Shown here piece by piece: positions 8,179-16,572 of a stretch of 21,631 bases of DNA. The notes under the pieces were generated by a model. The model did no database searches and was not told where the DNA came from. It saw only the letters and a list, made by a program, of their open reading frames with translations. Position 1 is the stretch's first letter. Each line of letters opens with the position of its first letter. The position numbers were made by a program, and so were the translations under genes. This DNA comes from a virus. The DNA lies in IMG/VR virus record IMGVR_UViG_3300031576_000283, positions 1-21,631 of that record. One strand, given 5' to 3'.

Positions 8179-8613
8179 ACGCCCATTCGGTTCTCGGCCC
8201 GCGTCACGGGTCTCTCCGAGCTCGATCGCGGCCTCGGCGAGCTCGCGCGCGGCCGCTACATCGCGCGCGGGCTCGAGCGTGCCTCGCAGCGCACCGTCGA
8301 CGTGGCGCGCGAGACGCGCTTCCGCCAGTCCTCGGGGCCGGCGGTGCCGGGGATCCTGACCGAGCGCAGCGGGGCCCTCGCGCGCTCGATCCGTGTGCGC
8401 CGCGGCCGCGCGCACCGCCGCGGCGGGAGCGCCGCATTCCACGACGTGATCTTCGGCGCCGGCGGGCGGCACGGCGCGTTTCACGAGCTCGGGACGCGCC
8501 GCCTGCCCAGGCGCCCGGTGCTCGAGCCTGCGCTCGCGACCGCCTCCAGCAGCTTCGCGGCGATCTTCCTCGAGGAGCTCGACCGGGAGATCCGAGCGGG
8601 ATTCCCGGGGTGA
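8179..8613 (+). CDS. HK97 gp10-like head-tail joining protein, probable ACG start
   Basis: The 144-aa reading fits the HK97 gp10 family: an N-terminal strand and helix (RFSARVTGLSELDRGLGELA), a long helix with ASQRTVDVARETR, the substrate-like loop PGILTERSGALARSIRVRRG (the family's P..TG.L..SI), FGAGGRHGAFHELGTRRLP (family ...Y...vEfGT...p..P) and PVLEPALATASSSF. The only canonical start is GTG 8302, which would delete the first 41 residues including the conserved first strand and helix. The frame is open from just after the previous TAG, and ACG 8179 stands five bases after AGGAGG. The start is therefore read as ACG; ATT 8185 is the other option, and an ATG-to-ACG sequence error cannot be excluded. 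The product likely links connector and tail terminator. Confidence 0.82.
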   Translation, partial: TPIRFSARVTGLSELDRGLGELARGRYIARGLERASQRTVDVARETRFRQSSGPAVPGILTERSGALARSIRVRRGRAHRRGGSAAFHDVIFGAGGRHGAFHELGTRRLPRRPVLEPALATASSSFAAIFLEELDREIRAGFPG

Positions 8614-9029
8614 GTGCCGCCAGCGCGATCATCGCCGCCGTGCTCGCGAAGGTCTCGGCGGCGGTCCCGGGGGTCACGGTCTCGCGCCAGCCGCGCCCGG
8701 CCCTCCACCTCGAGAGCTTCCCGCACGCGATGCTCGCCGCGACCGACTATGAGGCGGAGAGGCTCGACTTCGGCCAGGAGCTCCGCACCTGGTCGGTCTC
8801 CGTGATCCTCGTCTGGAAGCGCGCCGAGCCGCCCGACGCCTCGGTCGACGGCGAACGCGAGACCGCGGCACTCGCTCTCGAGGCGATCGCCGAAGCGATC
8901 CGGCTCGACCCCTCGCTCGGCGGCGCCGCCGATGCGCTGGCGCGGCTCGCGACCGGGCAGGTGCTCTCGCACCCGGACGAACCCTTCGTCTATGCGTCGC
9001 TCGTCGTCGCGGCCTCGAGGCACGCCTGA
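8610..9029 (+). CDS. tail terminator / tail completion-like protein
   Basis: The 139-aa product starts at GTG 8610, overlapping the gp10-like stop by four bases (GTGA). It has an N-terminal helix (ASAIIAAVLAKVSAAVPGV), a central strand pair (ELRTWSVSVILVWKR), then the RLDPSLGGAADALARL segment, which matches the D..LgG.vd motif of phage tail-terminator proteins, and a closing strand (EPFVYASLVVAAS). These proteins cap the tail tube at the head-proximal end. Position after a gp10-like gene and before the tube gene supports the role. The family is short on fixed residues, so the assignment rests on pattern and order. Confidence 0.7.
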   Translation: MSAASAIIAAVLAKVSAAVPGVTVSRQPRPALHLESFPHAMLAATDYEAERLDFGQELRTWSVSVILVWKRAEPPDASVDGERETAALALEAIAEAIRLDPSLGGAADALARLATGQVLSHPDEPFVYASLVVAASRHA

Positions 9030-9440
9030 ATGAATCTCGCGACGCTCCAGGCCGCGCTCGTCGCGAAGGCGATCGCGGACACCTCGGCGACGCTCGAGCT
9101 CGCCGGTCCGCTCGCGCGCCGCGCGCTCCTCTCCGCGGGGCAGACCGGGATCCTGCCCTTCGGGGCGGTCGCTGGCTACACGTTCCAGAGTAACCAAGCG
9201 CACGCGGTCGCACTGATCCGGCTCGCGGTGATTCACCGCCTCGCCGACCCGGCGAACGAAGACGCCTATCTCGATAGCGCCTTCGCGACCGATACGGCGA
9301 TCCTGCTCGACCGTCGCTGGTGGAAGGTCGTCGAGGCGTATGACGTCCTGGTGGCGCCCGAGCTCGTGATCCCCGAAGGCGCTCGGATCGGGAACGTGAT
9401 CGAGTACGAGGTAGCTTCACAGCTGCGCTTCATCCCGTAG
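9030..9440 (+). CDS. second tail-completion-like structural protein
   Basis: This 136-aa product starts at the ATG directly following the previous TGA. Sequence features: a hydrophobic helix at the N-terminus (LATLQAALVAKAIAD), VALIRLAVIHRLADP, a strand-rich middle (WWKVVEAYDVLVAPELVIP) and a final RIGNVIEYEVASQLRFIP. Size, position and mixed alpha/beta character resemble tail-terminator or neck proteins, and it may pair with the preceding gene product at the head-tail joint. I cannot name the family with confidence. A GAGG at 9017-9020 may serve as ribosome site, or re-initiation may suffice. Confidence 0.6.
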   Translation: MNLATLQAALVAKAIADTSATLELAGPLARRALLSAGQTGILPFGAVAGYTFQSNQAHAVALIRLAVIHRLADPANEDAYLDSAFATDTAILLDRRWWKVVEAYDVLVAPELVIPEGARIGNVIEYEVASQLRFIP

Positions 9441-9452
9441 GAGGGCTTCAGC

Positions 9453-10532
9453 ATGGCCGACATTCCCTTCGATCTGGCGATCGCCGTGGGGACGCAGACC
9501 GCGCTCGGCACGCCGAACCCGACCATCTCCGGCCTTGCCGGCGCTCTCAACGCCGCCGCGCACGGGATCGTCTCCGGAGACCCGGAGACGGGCATCGGCG
9601 AAAAAGGTATCGACGTCAAGTGGGCGCGCGAGCTGAAGGAAAACGCGAAGCTCGCGAACTTCACGACCCAGGCCTCGAGCTTCCTGCGCGAGGCCGTCGA
9701 CGACCTCTCGGTCGGCTGGTTCCTGAAGGGCAACGGGAACGTGCTGTCGGGCGCGCCGGCCGACGCGGAGTTCGCGCTCGACCCTGGGATCGACGCGCTG
9801 CTTCAGGGGCTCGGACTGGTCTCCGCCGATTGGTCCGGGGGGATCGGCAAAATCTACACCCCGGCCCCGGCGAAGTACCTGACCGTGAAGCTCTGGGTCG
9901 GGCTTCGCGCATCCTCCCCGTGGCAGCTCGCTTGGGTCTTCCAGGACTGCGTCGCGACGGGCAAGATCACGTTCACGCCGGCGGGGATCGGGCAGGCTTT
10001 GGCCGAGCTCTCGGTCGGGGCCGTGACGTCGTTCGGGGAGGTCCTGGGCGGGTCGCCCACGACCTTCGACTACCAGGAGCAGACGACCGTATCCGCCCCG
10101 GTCGTGCAGGGCGTCGCGCACGCCTGGGGCGTGGCCCGGGGCTTCCAGAAGTTCGAGCTGGGCGTCGAGAACGAGATCGAGGAGCTCGACGACTCGAACC
10201 AGCCGACGGGCGTCCGCCAGCGCTTCGTCGACCGCGCAATCACCGCCTCTGCCGAGCTCTACGCCGACGACTCCGACTTCGACTTCGAGCGCGCCGAGCT
10301 CGTGCGCGGGACGGCGCCCACCAATCTGATGAGCTTCACGGTGCCGAATCCTGCACCCGACGCGACCCCGACGGCGACGGGCCAGCGGATGCGCGCCTAT
10401 CGGGTGCGGCTCACGACGCCCGAGCTCCGCGCCCTGGCGCCGCTCCGGATCGGCGACCTGCTCGGCTGGTCGGTCGATCTGACCGCCGTCTCGGGCGTCG
10501 CGAACGGGGACTTCGAGCTGATTCTGCTCTAG
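9453..10532 (+). CDS. major tail tube protein
   Basis: The 359-aa product is the probable tube subunit: it lies directly before the tape measure and has the beta-rich layout of phage tube proteins. Typical parts are the N-terminal LAIAVGTQTALGTPNPTI, then paired strands KYLTVKLWVGLR, WQLAWVFQDCVATGKITFTP with LAELSVGAVTSFGE, and a second copy-like half with FQKFELGVENEIEELDDSNQ and RAITASAELYADDSDFDFE. Two similar halves fit the double-barrel or large tube proteins that form threefold or sixfold rings. The ATG 9453 has AGGAGGG at 9439-9445, one of the best ribosome sites here, as expected for an abundant protein. Confidence 0.85.
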   Translation: MADIPFDLAIAVGTQTALGTPNPTISGLAGALNAAAHGIVSGDPETGIGEKGIDVKWARELKENAKLANFTTQASSFLREAVDDLSVGWFLKGNGNVLSGAPADAEFALDPGIDALLQGLGLVSADWSGGIGKIYTPAPAKYLTVKLWVGLRASSPWQLAWVFQDCVATGKITFTPAGIGQALAELSVGAVTSFGEVLGGSPTTFDYQEQTTVSAPVVQGVAHAWGVARGFQKFELGVENEIEELDDSNQPTGVRQRFVDRAITASAELYADDSDFDFERAELVRGTAPTNLMSFTVPNPAPDATPTATGQRMRAYRVRLTTPELRALAPLRIGDLLGWSVDLTAVSGVANGDFELILL

Positions 10533-10546
10533 GAGGCCGGGCCGCA

Positions 10547-11965
10547 ATGGCCGATCGTACCGTCAGCGTCCGGATCGAGGCCCAGGATCGCGCGAGCGCC
10601 GAGATCGAGCGCGCCCAAGGGTCCTTCGAGCGCCTGGGATCCTTCCTGTCCTCGCGCTTCGTCGTGACGCTCGGAGACCTGACGCGCGCCTTCGGGAGCG
10701 TGCGCCGCGGGATCACGTCGTTCGTCACGGCGGCCGCCGAGCAGGAGGCCGCCTCGAAGCGGCTCGCGGCAGCGCTAGGCGACCTCGGCCCCGGGACCGC
10801 GGAGTTCCTCGCGAGCCTCGAGCGCCAGGCCGCAGCGCTGCAAGAGACGACCCGCTTCTCCGACGACGCCATTCTCGGGGCGCAGGCGCTGCTGCGAACC
10901 TTCGGCGCGGCACCGGCGCAGCTCGGCCCGGCGACAGAAGCCGCGGTCGACCTCGCTGCAGCGCTCGGGATCTCGCTCCCCGAGGCGGCGCGGCTCGTGG
11001 GCTCGACGCTCTCGGGGATCACCCGGGGCGTCGACCGGGTCGTGCCGGGACTCCGGGATCTCGGCAAGGAAGCGCTCGCCGCGGGCGACGGGATCGACCT
11101 CATCGCTGCCCAGTTCCGCGGGCGCGCCGCGGCCGATGCGACGACCTTCTCGGGCGCGCTCGAGGTGCTAAAAAACGCCTTCGGCGAGCTTCAGGAGGGC
11201 GTCGGAAACGCGATCGTGCAGAACGAGCAGGTCTCGAGCTCGATCGGGAACCTGACGACGAAGCTCCGCGAGGTGACGCCGAGCGTCTCCGAGTTCACGG
11301 CCGTGATGGTTGACCTCGCCTCGAAGCTCGGGCTCGGGGTCGTGGCCGCGCTCGAGACCGTGGGGACGGCGCTCGGCGAGCTCTTCGTGCGGCTTACGGC
11401 CTTCGAGACGGGCGCCGGCGCCCGGGTCCAGACGAGCATGGACGCGCTCGGTGCGACCGCCGACCGGCTCGGGATCAGCGTCGAGGAGCTTCAGCGCCGG
11501 ATCGAGGGCAACGTCGCCGCGCTCGGGACCCAGGTCGGTGTCCTCGGCTCGAATAGCGCGGCGATGAGCGCCGGCGCGGCCGCTACCAGCGCGATGGCGG
11601 CACTCCAGCAACAGCTCGCCACGGCCGCGGCGGCGGTCGCGCCCTCGGTCGCGGCCGCTGGGGGGGCGATCGCAGCCGAGGCCGTCGCCGCGGCCCAGGC
11701 CTCGGACGAGGTGGTCGACCTCTCGGCCACGATCCGGGCGCTGGGCAGCGAGCAACGCCTGCTGCGCACTACCACCGACCAGCTCGCGAGCTCTTTCGAT
11801 CGCGCGGCCGCGAGTGCCGCGGCCTTCAATCTCCAGGTCGGGGTGGTGGCGCGCTCGCGGCGCGCGCAGAGCGAGGTCGACGCCGCGGTCGCCGCCGGGA
11901 ACCGACCTTACCTCGGCGGGACGCGGATCCGCACGCTGGACGGCGGCTCTCGGCTGGTGGGCTAG
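10547..11965 (+). CDS. tail tape measure protein (short)
   Basis: The 472-aa, mostly helical, Ala-rich protein starts at ATG 10547 behind AGGAGG (10531-10536). The opening TVSVRIEAQDRASAEIERAQ is the characteristic N-terminal motif of tape measures, followed by long heptad-like helices, SLERQAAALQETTRFSDDAI and LRTFGAAPAQLGPATEAAVD (the l..fg....... a..lA aalG motif), and LEVLKNAFGELQEGVGNAI. It sets tail length and is ejected ahead of DNA. At roughly 0.15 nm per residue, an established rule of thumb, the tail would be about 70 nm, short for a siphovirus. No lysozyme or peptidase domain is seen. Upstream frame (from 9620) is shadow inside the tube gene. Confidence 0.88.
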   Translation: MADRTVSVRIEAQDRASAEIERAQGSFERLGSFLSSRFVVTLGDLTRAFGSVRRGITSFVTAAAEQEAASKRLAAALGDLGPGTAEFLASLERQAAALQETTRFSDDAILGAQALLRTFGAAPAQLGPATEAAVDLAAALGISLPEAARLVGSTLSGITRGVDRVVPGLRDLGKEALAAGDGIDLIAAQFRGRAAADATTFSGALEVLKNAFGELQEGVGNAIVQNEQVSSSIGNLTTKLREVTPSVSEFTAVMVDLASKLGLGVVAALETVGTALGELFVRLTAFETGAGARVQTSMDALGATADRLGISVEELQRRIEGNVAALGTQVGVLGSNSAAMSAGAAATSAMAALQQQLATAAAAVAPSVAAAGGAIAAEAVAAAQASDEVVDLSATIRALGSEQRLLRTTTDQLASSFDRAAASAAAFNLQVGVVARSRRAQSEVDAAVAAGNRPYLGGTRIRTLDGGSRLVG

Positions 11966-12741
11966 TGGCCTACGCGAACCCGGCCTACGGGATCCGCCAC
12001 GCCGCGGCCGAGGCGGGCTTCGCGAAGATCACGACCAAGTACGCCACGGCCGCCGGCTTCGGGAAAGAGCGCCTGATCGACTACCGCGGCGCACTGCTGA
12101 TGAAGTTCGCCGCCTCGCAGGCCGACCACGACGTCGAGATCGACCGGGGGACGGGACTGCTCGAGGCGCTGGATCGCCTCGCGATCCCGCCCGGTCACAA
12201 CCTCTCCGGCGTGGATCTCGAGATCTACGGCGGCGCGACCTCGCCGGCGGCGACCCTGCTCGCCGAGACGGTCGTCGCGCTGTCTTCGCTCTGGGTCGAC
12301 TTCGCTTTCCCGGCGAGCAGCGACCGCTACCTGCGGCTCAAGTTCAACACGACCGGCACCTGGGAGCTCGGAGAGCTCTGGTTTACCCGCTACCTCCAGC
12401 CCGCGACAGGGATCGTGCGCGATTGGGAGGCGCCGCTGCTCACGCCGCGCCAGGTGGTCGAGTTCCCGTCGCGCGAGGCGGTCGCGCTGCTCGCGACCCC
12501 GCGCCGGCGCATGCAGCTCGAGCACCAGGGCCTCGCCGAGGCCGGCGCCGACGAGCAGATCTACCGGCTGCTCGCGAGTTCGGGCGTCGCGCTGCCGTTT
12601 CTATTCTGGGGGATGGACACCGCCGCGATTCCGTTTGTCGCCCGGCTCGAGGAGGACCTCGAAAAGACCCAGGACCACCCGCAGCCGAAGACCCAGGTCG
12701 CCTACACCTACAAGCTCGCGCTGCGCGAGCAGCTGCTCTAA
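11965..12741 (+). CDS. distal-tail-like protein with discoidin-like segment
   Basis: A 258-aa product starts at GTG 11965 inside TAGTG with the tape measure stop. It occupies the place of a distal tail (Dit) or baseplate protein. The middle segment SDRYLRLKFNTTGTWELGEL (about residues 118-137) resembles the end of an F5/8 type C (discoidin) jelly roll, where RY.R..F......i.El recurs; such folds bind carbohydrate. The C-terminal half is strand-rich (VEFPSREAVALLA, QVAYTYKLALREQLL), as in Dit N-terminal rings. I see no catalytic motif. The Dit role is inferred from order; the discoidin-like reading rests on one short stretch. Confidence 0.55.
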   Translation: MAYANPAYGIRHAAAEAGFAKITTKYATAAGFGKERLIDYRGALLMKFAASQADHDVEIDRGTGLLEALDRLAIPPGHNLSGVDLEIYGGATSPAATLLAETVVALSSLWVDFAFPASSDRYLRLKFNTTGTWELGELWFTRYLQPATGIVRDWEAPLLTPRQVVEFPSREAVALLATPRRRMQLEHQGLAEAGADEQIYRLLASSGVALPFLFWGMDTAAIPFVARLEEDLEKTQDHPQPKTQVAYTYKLALREQLL

Positions 12742-12755
12742 CACCCGGAGGGCCC

Positions 12756-13196
12756 GTGCCGAACGTCTACAACCGCACCAAGCGCAACGCGCTCGAGGGC
12801 GACCTCGAGCTCGACTCGGCCACGATCAAGTGCCTGCTGCTCAAGAGCTCGGCGCCGGCCTTCAACCCGGACCACAACTTCGTGGCCGACCTGGTGCCCG
12901 GGACGAACGAGATCACCGGCGGCGGCTACCTGCGCCAGACGCTCGGCTCGAAGACCTTCGTGCAGGACGATCCAAACGACCGAGCCGAGGCGCGGAATAA
13001 CGAGCTGACCTTCCTGACCGTCGCCGCAGGTCAGACGATCGGCGCGGCCGTGGTGTACCGCGAGGTGACGACCGACGCCGACTCGGTGCTGGTCGGCTAC
13101 TACGACCTGCCCGACACCCCGACCGACGGCAGCGACGTGAAGCTGCGCTTCGACGGCCAGGTGACGGCGGGCGCCTTCCTGCGCGCGAACCCCTAG
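12756..13196 (+). CDS. small phage structural protein (tail-associated)
   Basis: The 146-aa product begins at GTG 12756 with GGAGGG at 12747-12752. It follows a pattern common to small phage proteins near tail-tip genes: VYNRTKRNALEGDLELDSAT, IKCLLLKSSAPAFNPDHNFV, DLVPGTNEITGGGYLRQTL, then NNELTFLTVAAGQTIGAAVV, YREVTTDADSVLVGYYDLP and DVKLRFDGQVTAGAFL. The alternating strands suggest a beta-sandwich. Members of this group are usually left as hypothetical or minor structural proteins; I know no proven role. The setting between distal-tail-like and hub genes implies the tail tip. Confidence 0.65.
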   Translation: MPNVYNRTKRNALEGDLELDSATIKCLLLKSSAPAFNPDHNFVADLVPGTNEITGGGYLRQTLGSKTFVQDDPNDRAEARNNELTFLTVAAGQTIGAAVVYREVTTDADSVLVGYYDLPDTPTDGSDVKLRFDGQVTAGAFLRANP

Positions 13197-13202
13197 CCTC
13201 CG

Positions 13203-16200
13203 ATGGCCTTCCCGTCCCTCGCCGCCGTCGCCGTCACCTCGCGCGGGACGCCCGAGACCTCGAGCCCCGTGAGCCTCCCGGCTGGCGTCTCGAGCGGCGA
13301 GCTCTTGCTCGCGATGGTAGAGACGATCTTCACCTCCGACATCGTCTGGCCGGCCGGCTGGACCGAGCTCTTGCAGGAAGACGTCGGCGGCGGCCGCTTC
13401 TCGATCGCCTATCGCCGCGCCGACGGGAACGAAGGCCCGACCGTCACCGTCACGCATGCCTCGGCGCTCCTGGCGGGCCTCGCCTATCGAATCACGAACG
13501 CGCAGGACCCGGCGGTGCAGCCCCCGGAGATCTCGGCGGGCGTTGCCGGCAGCGACGCGAACCCGAACCCGGACTCGTTCTCGCCGACCGGCGGCGCAAA
13601 GGACTACCTCTGGCTCGCCCTCGAGTGGCACCTCGGGCCGAACGAGGACGTGAGCGCCTACCCCCTGAACTATCCGCTGCTGCCGACGCAGGCCTCGGCG
13701 GCGCCCTTGGCCGGCGGCCGGGTCTCGGCTGCCGGCCGACAGCTTGCCGCGGCAGCCGAGAACCCGGGCGCCTTCACGCTGACGCAGACTGCCGACTGGC
13801 GGGCCCACACGATCGCGATCCACCCGTCCGGCGCACTGACCGCTCCCGCAGCCGTGCTCCAGCTCGACGCGCCCGCCGCGACGATCCGCTTCCCGTATCA
13901 GCTGGCGCTCGCGACCCCGGCCACGCTCGAGCTCTCGGCGCCGGCCGCGCAGCTGGTCGCCACGCCGCGGATCCCCGAGGGCCAGAGCGCGCTCGCCGCC
14001 GCGACGATCCACGCGCCGGTCGTGCTGGTGAAGCTCACCACGTTTAGCGACCACGGCGCCGGCAGCGTGCAGGCCGAGTATTTCTGGACCGCCGGCCAGA
14101 ACGTGCTCTACCGCTACCAGGGCGGCCCCGATCGCAGCTTCGAGGACGCGATCCTGCGCGTCGGCACGATCACCCGAAAGATCGAGCACCTCCCGAACGC
14201 GACGCTGATGGACCTGCGCCAGACCGGACTCGAGCTGGTCGTCGCGAACGAGGCGCTGCCGGCTGGCGGCACGCGCTGGAGCGAGCTCCGGACCCGGAAC
14301 CTCCTGTATGCGCGCGTCGAGCTCTCGGTGCTCCTAATCAACCCGGCGCGGCGGCGGCCCTCGAGTCCGATGTTCGACTCGACGCTCGAGTGGGACCTGC
14401 GCGATCTGGTCGGGACAGATCACGTGGTCTGGTTCCGCGGCGAGTGCCTGCACGTCGGCCCGATCACGCCGACCGAGATCCCGCTCAGCTTCGAGGCGAC
14501 CGAGCCGGTGCTCGACTGGCCGCGCGCGACCGCCGCGGCCGACTGCGACCCGCGCCACCTGGGCGCCCGCTACCCGATCGCGATCGGGCGCGCCAAGGGA
14601 CTCCCCGTCGTGAATCGGAAGGTCGGCTGGGTCACGACGCTGGCCGCCGAGATCCCGAACGAGAGCGCCACGGGGCCGTTTCTCGTGACCGACGCGACAG
14701 GCCTGCCCGACGCGGGCTCCTTCACGCTTCAGATCGGCGCCGAGCGCGTCACCGCGACGAAGGTCGGCCTGAAGACGATCTCGATCTCGGCGCGCGCCGC
14801 GGCGGGAACGCTCGGCATCGCGCACCGCCCGAGCGAGCAGCTGATCGAGGTCCTCGCCGAGTCGCTCTTCGTGGTCTCGGGCGTGGCCGCGAAGGCGCTC
14901 GACGCGCTCTACGTGGTCTCCCCACTGACGGGAGAGAAGGTCGAGATCAGGACCGGGTTCAGCGTCGCCCTGGCCGATCCCACGGTCGACACCGGCCGCA
15001 CGCTCGCCGTGGTGCGCTTCACCGCGCAGCAGTTCGGGGCGATGATCGACGCCATGGCCGCGGTCTCGCAGCAGCCGACGCTCTCGGGCGGGGGTTCGGC
15101 AGACGGGATCCCGTTCCAGGCCTTCGACGCCGTCACGCCGTCCCCATACACCGCCGAGGTGCGCGCGATCGCGCAGGCCTCTCCGAACCGGATCTCGGTC
15201 ATCCCCTCGGCCGCGATCGACTCCTACGGCCGCGTGCGCTGGACCAGCACGGCCGGGATGCCGAACCCGAACGAGCAGGTGACGCGCTTTCGCCTCCGCT
15301 TCTCACTCCAGGGCTTCGGCGGCGATGGCTCGCCGGGCAACCAGCGGGTGACGCTCTGGTGCCGGCTCGAGTCGATCTACGGCCGCACCTTCGACCAGCT
15401 GCTCTACAGCTTCGAGCAGGAGGCCGCCGAGTTCGGGATCTCGGTCGAGACGCAGTGGTTCAACCCCGGTGCGGGAGGGCCCTTCGCCGAGTCGGCGCTG
15501 ACGGCCGGGCAGCTGCACTTCTGGATCACCGACGACCTCGGCCAGGGCCAGGGCGCCTGGGTCTTCCCGCCGATGATCGCCGAGGTTCTGATCGACTCCT
15601 GCGAGATCGAGGTCGAGCTCACGCCGGCGACGCTCTCGGACATCGCGATCGCGGCCGTCTCGCTGGGCTGGGGCCTCGAGTTCATGGCCGACGTAGAGGG
15701 CGCGATGGACGCGAGCGCAGCGCTCGTCGAGTCCGGCCCGGACGTGATCGAGTGGCTGATCTCGGTCTTCGCCGGGCTCGGCCCGGGCGCCATCGAGCGA
15801 ACGAGCTTCACGGCGGCCGAGGCGAACCTCGGCACGCACAAGCTGGCAGGCGATCTCCGGGTGCTCGGCGATACTTTCGCCCTGGTGCTCCAGGGCCTTG
15901 CCTTCCACTCGCGGGCGAACCTGGCGGTGCGCGAGGCGGTGCTCGGGAGCCGCTATCGCCTGCTCTGCGCTGCGGCCTCGAACGCCTTCGGGACGCCGCT
16001 GCGCACGCTGACAGAGCTCCGCGAGCAGATCGAGACCCGGCGCGAGGCGAGCGAGCAGGTGACGCGCTTCCTCGGCCACTACCAGTTCGAGAGCTCGCAG
16101 CTCGAGGGGCGCCCCGGGCCCGAGCAGGCGCGCGGCCTGGTGCGCATTGACAAGGACGCGAACGACGCCACCGCGAAGGTCGCCACCGCAGCGCTGACGG

Positions 16201-16490
16201 CGGCCGAGGCGAAGTACGGCAAGCGCATCGGCGAGCCGCTCTCGTTCCCGTTGATCGGTGACCTGGCGACCGCCATCGATGTGCTCGGCTACTACGCCTT
16301 CGAGTCGATCGCTGACCGCGGGCGCTTCGCCGTCACCGTTCCCTACGCCGAGGGCTACGACCTCGAGCTCGGCGACGTGGTCTCGCTGATCCCGCAGGGC
16401 TACGCCGGCACGCTGAAGGTCCGGGTCGTCCAGCTGACGCTTCACCCGGGCGAGCCCCACGTGGGACTCGTGCTCGAGGAAGTGACGTAG
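13203..16490 (+). CDS. large tail hub / baseplate protein with N-terminal beta domain
   Basis: This 1095-aa protein is the largest product and follows the tail-tip genes, where siphoviruses encode the hub (Tal/gp27-like). Residues 1-205 form a recurrent phage tail module: LPAGVSSGELLLAMV, WPAGWTELLQED, FSIAYRRADGNEGPTVTVTH and DWRAHTIAIHP at its end. From about 275 a tail-tip body begins (SVQAEYFWTAGQNVLYRYQG, ILRVGTITRKIEHLPNATLM). The C-terminal 100 residues, RFAVTVPYAEGYDLELGDVV and LKVRVVQLTLHPGEPHVGLV, look like the last barrel of hub proteins, where a D.v.l...g......v..v....g..v.l pattern is typical. No peptidase or lysozyme motif is visible. ATG 13203 lacks a strong ribosome site; re-initiation after the stop at 13196 is likely. 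Confidence 0.72.
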   Translation: MAFPSLAAVAVTSRGTPETSSPVSLPAGVSSGELLLAMVETIFTSDIVWPAGWTELLQEDVGGGRFSIAYRRADGNEGPTVTVTHASALLAGLAYRITNAQDPAVQPPEISAGVAGSDANPNPDSFSPTGGAKDYLWLALEWHLGPNEDVSAYPLNYPLLPTQASAAPLAGGRVSAAGRQLAAAAENPGAFTLTQTADWRAHTIAIHPSGALTAPAAVLQLDAPAATIRFPYQLALATPATLELSAPAAQLVATPRIPEGQSALAAATIHAPVVLVKLTTFSDHGAGSVQAEYFWTAGQNVLYRYQGGPDRSFEDAILRVGTITRKIEHLPNATLMDLRQTGLELVVANEALPAGGTRWSELRTRNLLYARVELSVLLINPARRRPSSPMFDSTLEWDLRDLVGTDHVVWFRGECLHVGPITPTEIPLSFEATEPVLDWPRATAAADCDPRHLGARYPIAIGRAKGLPVVNRKVGWVTTLAAEIPNESATGPFLVTDATGLPDAGSFTLQIGAERVTATKVGLKTISISARAAAGTLGIAHRPSEQLIEVLAESLFVVSGVAAKALDALYVVSPLTGEKVEIRTGFSVALADPTVDTGRTLAVVRFTAQQFGAMIDAMAAVSQQPTLSGGGSADGIPFQAFDAVTPSPYTAEVRAIAQASPNRISVIPSAAIDSYGRVRWTSTAGMPNPNEQVTRFRLRFSLQGFGGDGSPGNQRVTLWCRLESIYGRTFDQLLYSFEQEAAEFGISVETQWFNPGAGGPFAESALTAGQLHFWITDDLGQGQGAWVFPPMIAEVLIDSCEIEVELTPATLSDIAIAAVSLGWGLEFMADVEGAMDASAALVESGPDVIEWLISVFAGLGPGAIERTSFTAAEANLGTHKLAGDLRVLGDTFALVLQGLAFHSRANLAVREAVLGSRYRLLCAAASNAFGTPLRTLTELREQIETRREASEQVTRFLGHYQFESSQLEGRPGPEQARGLVRIDKDANDATAKVATAALTAAEAKYGKRIGEPLSFPLIGDLATAIDVLGYYAFESIADRGRFAVTVPYAEGYDLELGDVVSLIPQGYAGTLKVRVVQLTLHPGEPHVGLVLEEVT

Positions 16491-16514
16491 CCTATGCTCT
16501 CTACCGGTCCCCGC

Positions 16515-16530
16515 GGGCGCCAGCGCGCCC
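16515..16530 (+). other. short G+C-rich hairpin between tail hub and exported genes
   Basis: GGGCGC-CAGC-GCGCCC is a perfect 6-bp stem with a 4-base loop in the 82-base gap before the first beta-helix gene. No T run follows, so intrinsic termination is not indicated; it could attenuate or protect the transcript at the border between virion genes and exported genes. Chance is a real alternative in this base composition. Confidence 0.3.
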
Positions 16531-16572
16531 CACGGCGGGCAGCCCTGGCAGGCCCCCAGCGCGGGCCCTCGG

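Noticed and set aside
12738-14189. 483-codon antisense frame over tail-tip genes
   Set aside because: Shadow of two supported + strand genes, with no domain and no ribosome site.
5115-16530. The two short hairpins (5115-5132, 16515-16530) as intrinsic terminators
   Set aside because: Neither is followed by a T run and genes of the same operon follow both; kept only as low-confidence structures.
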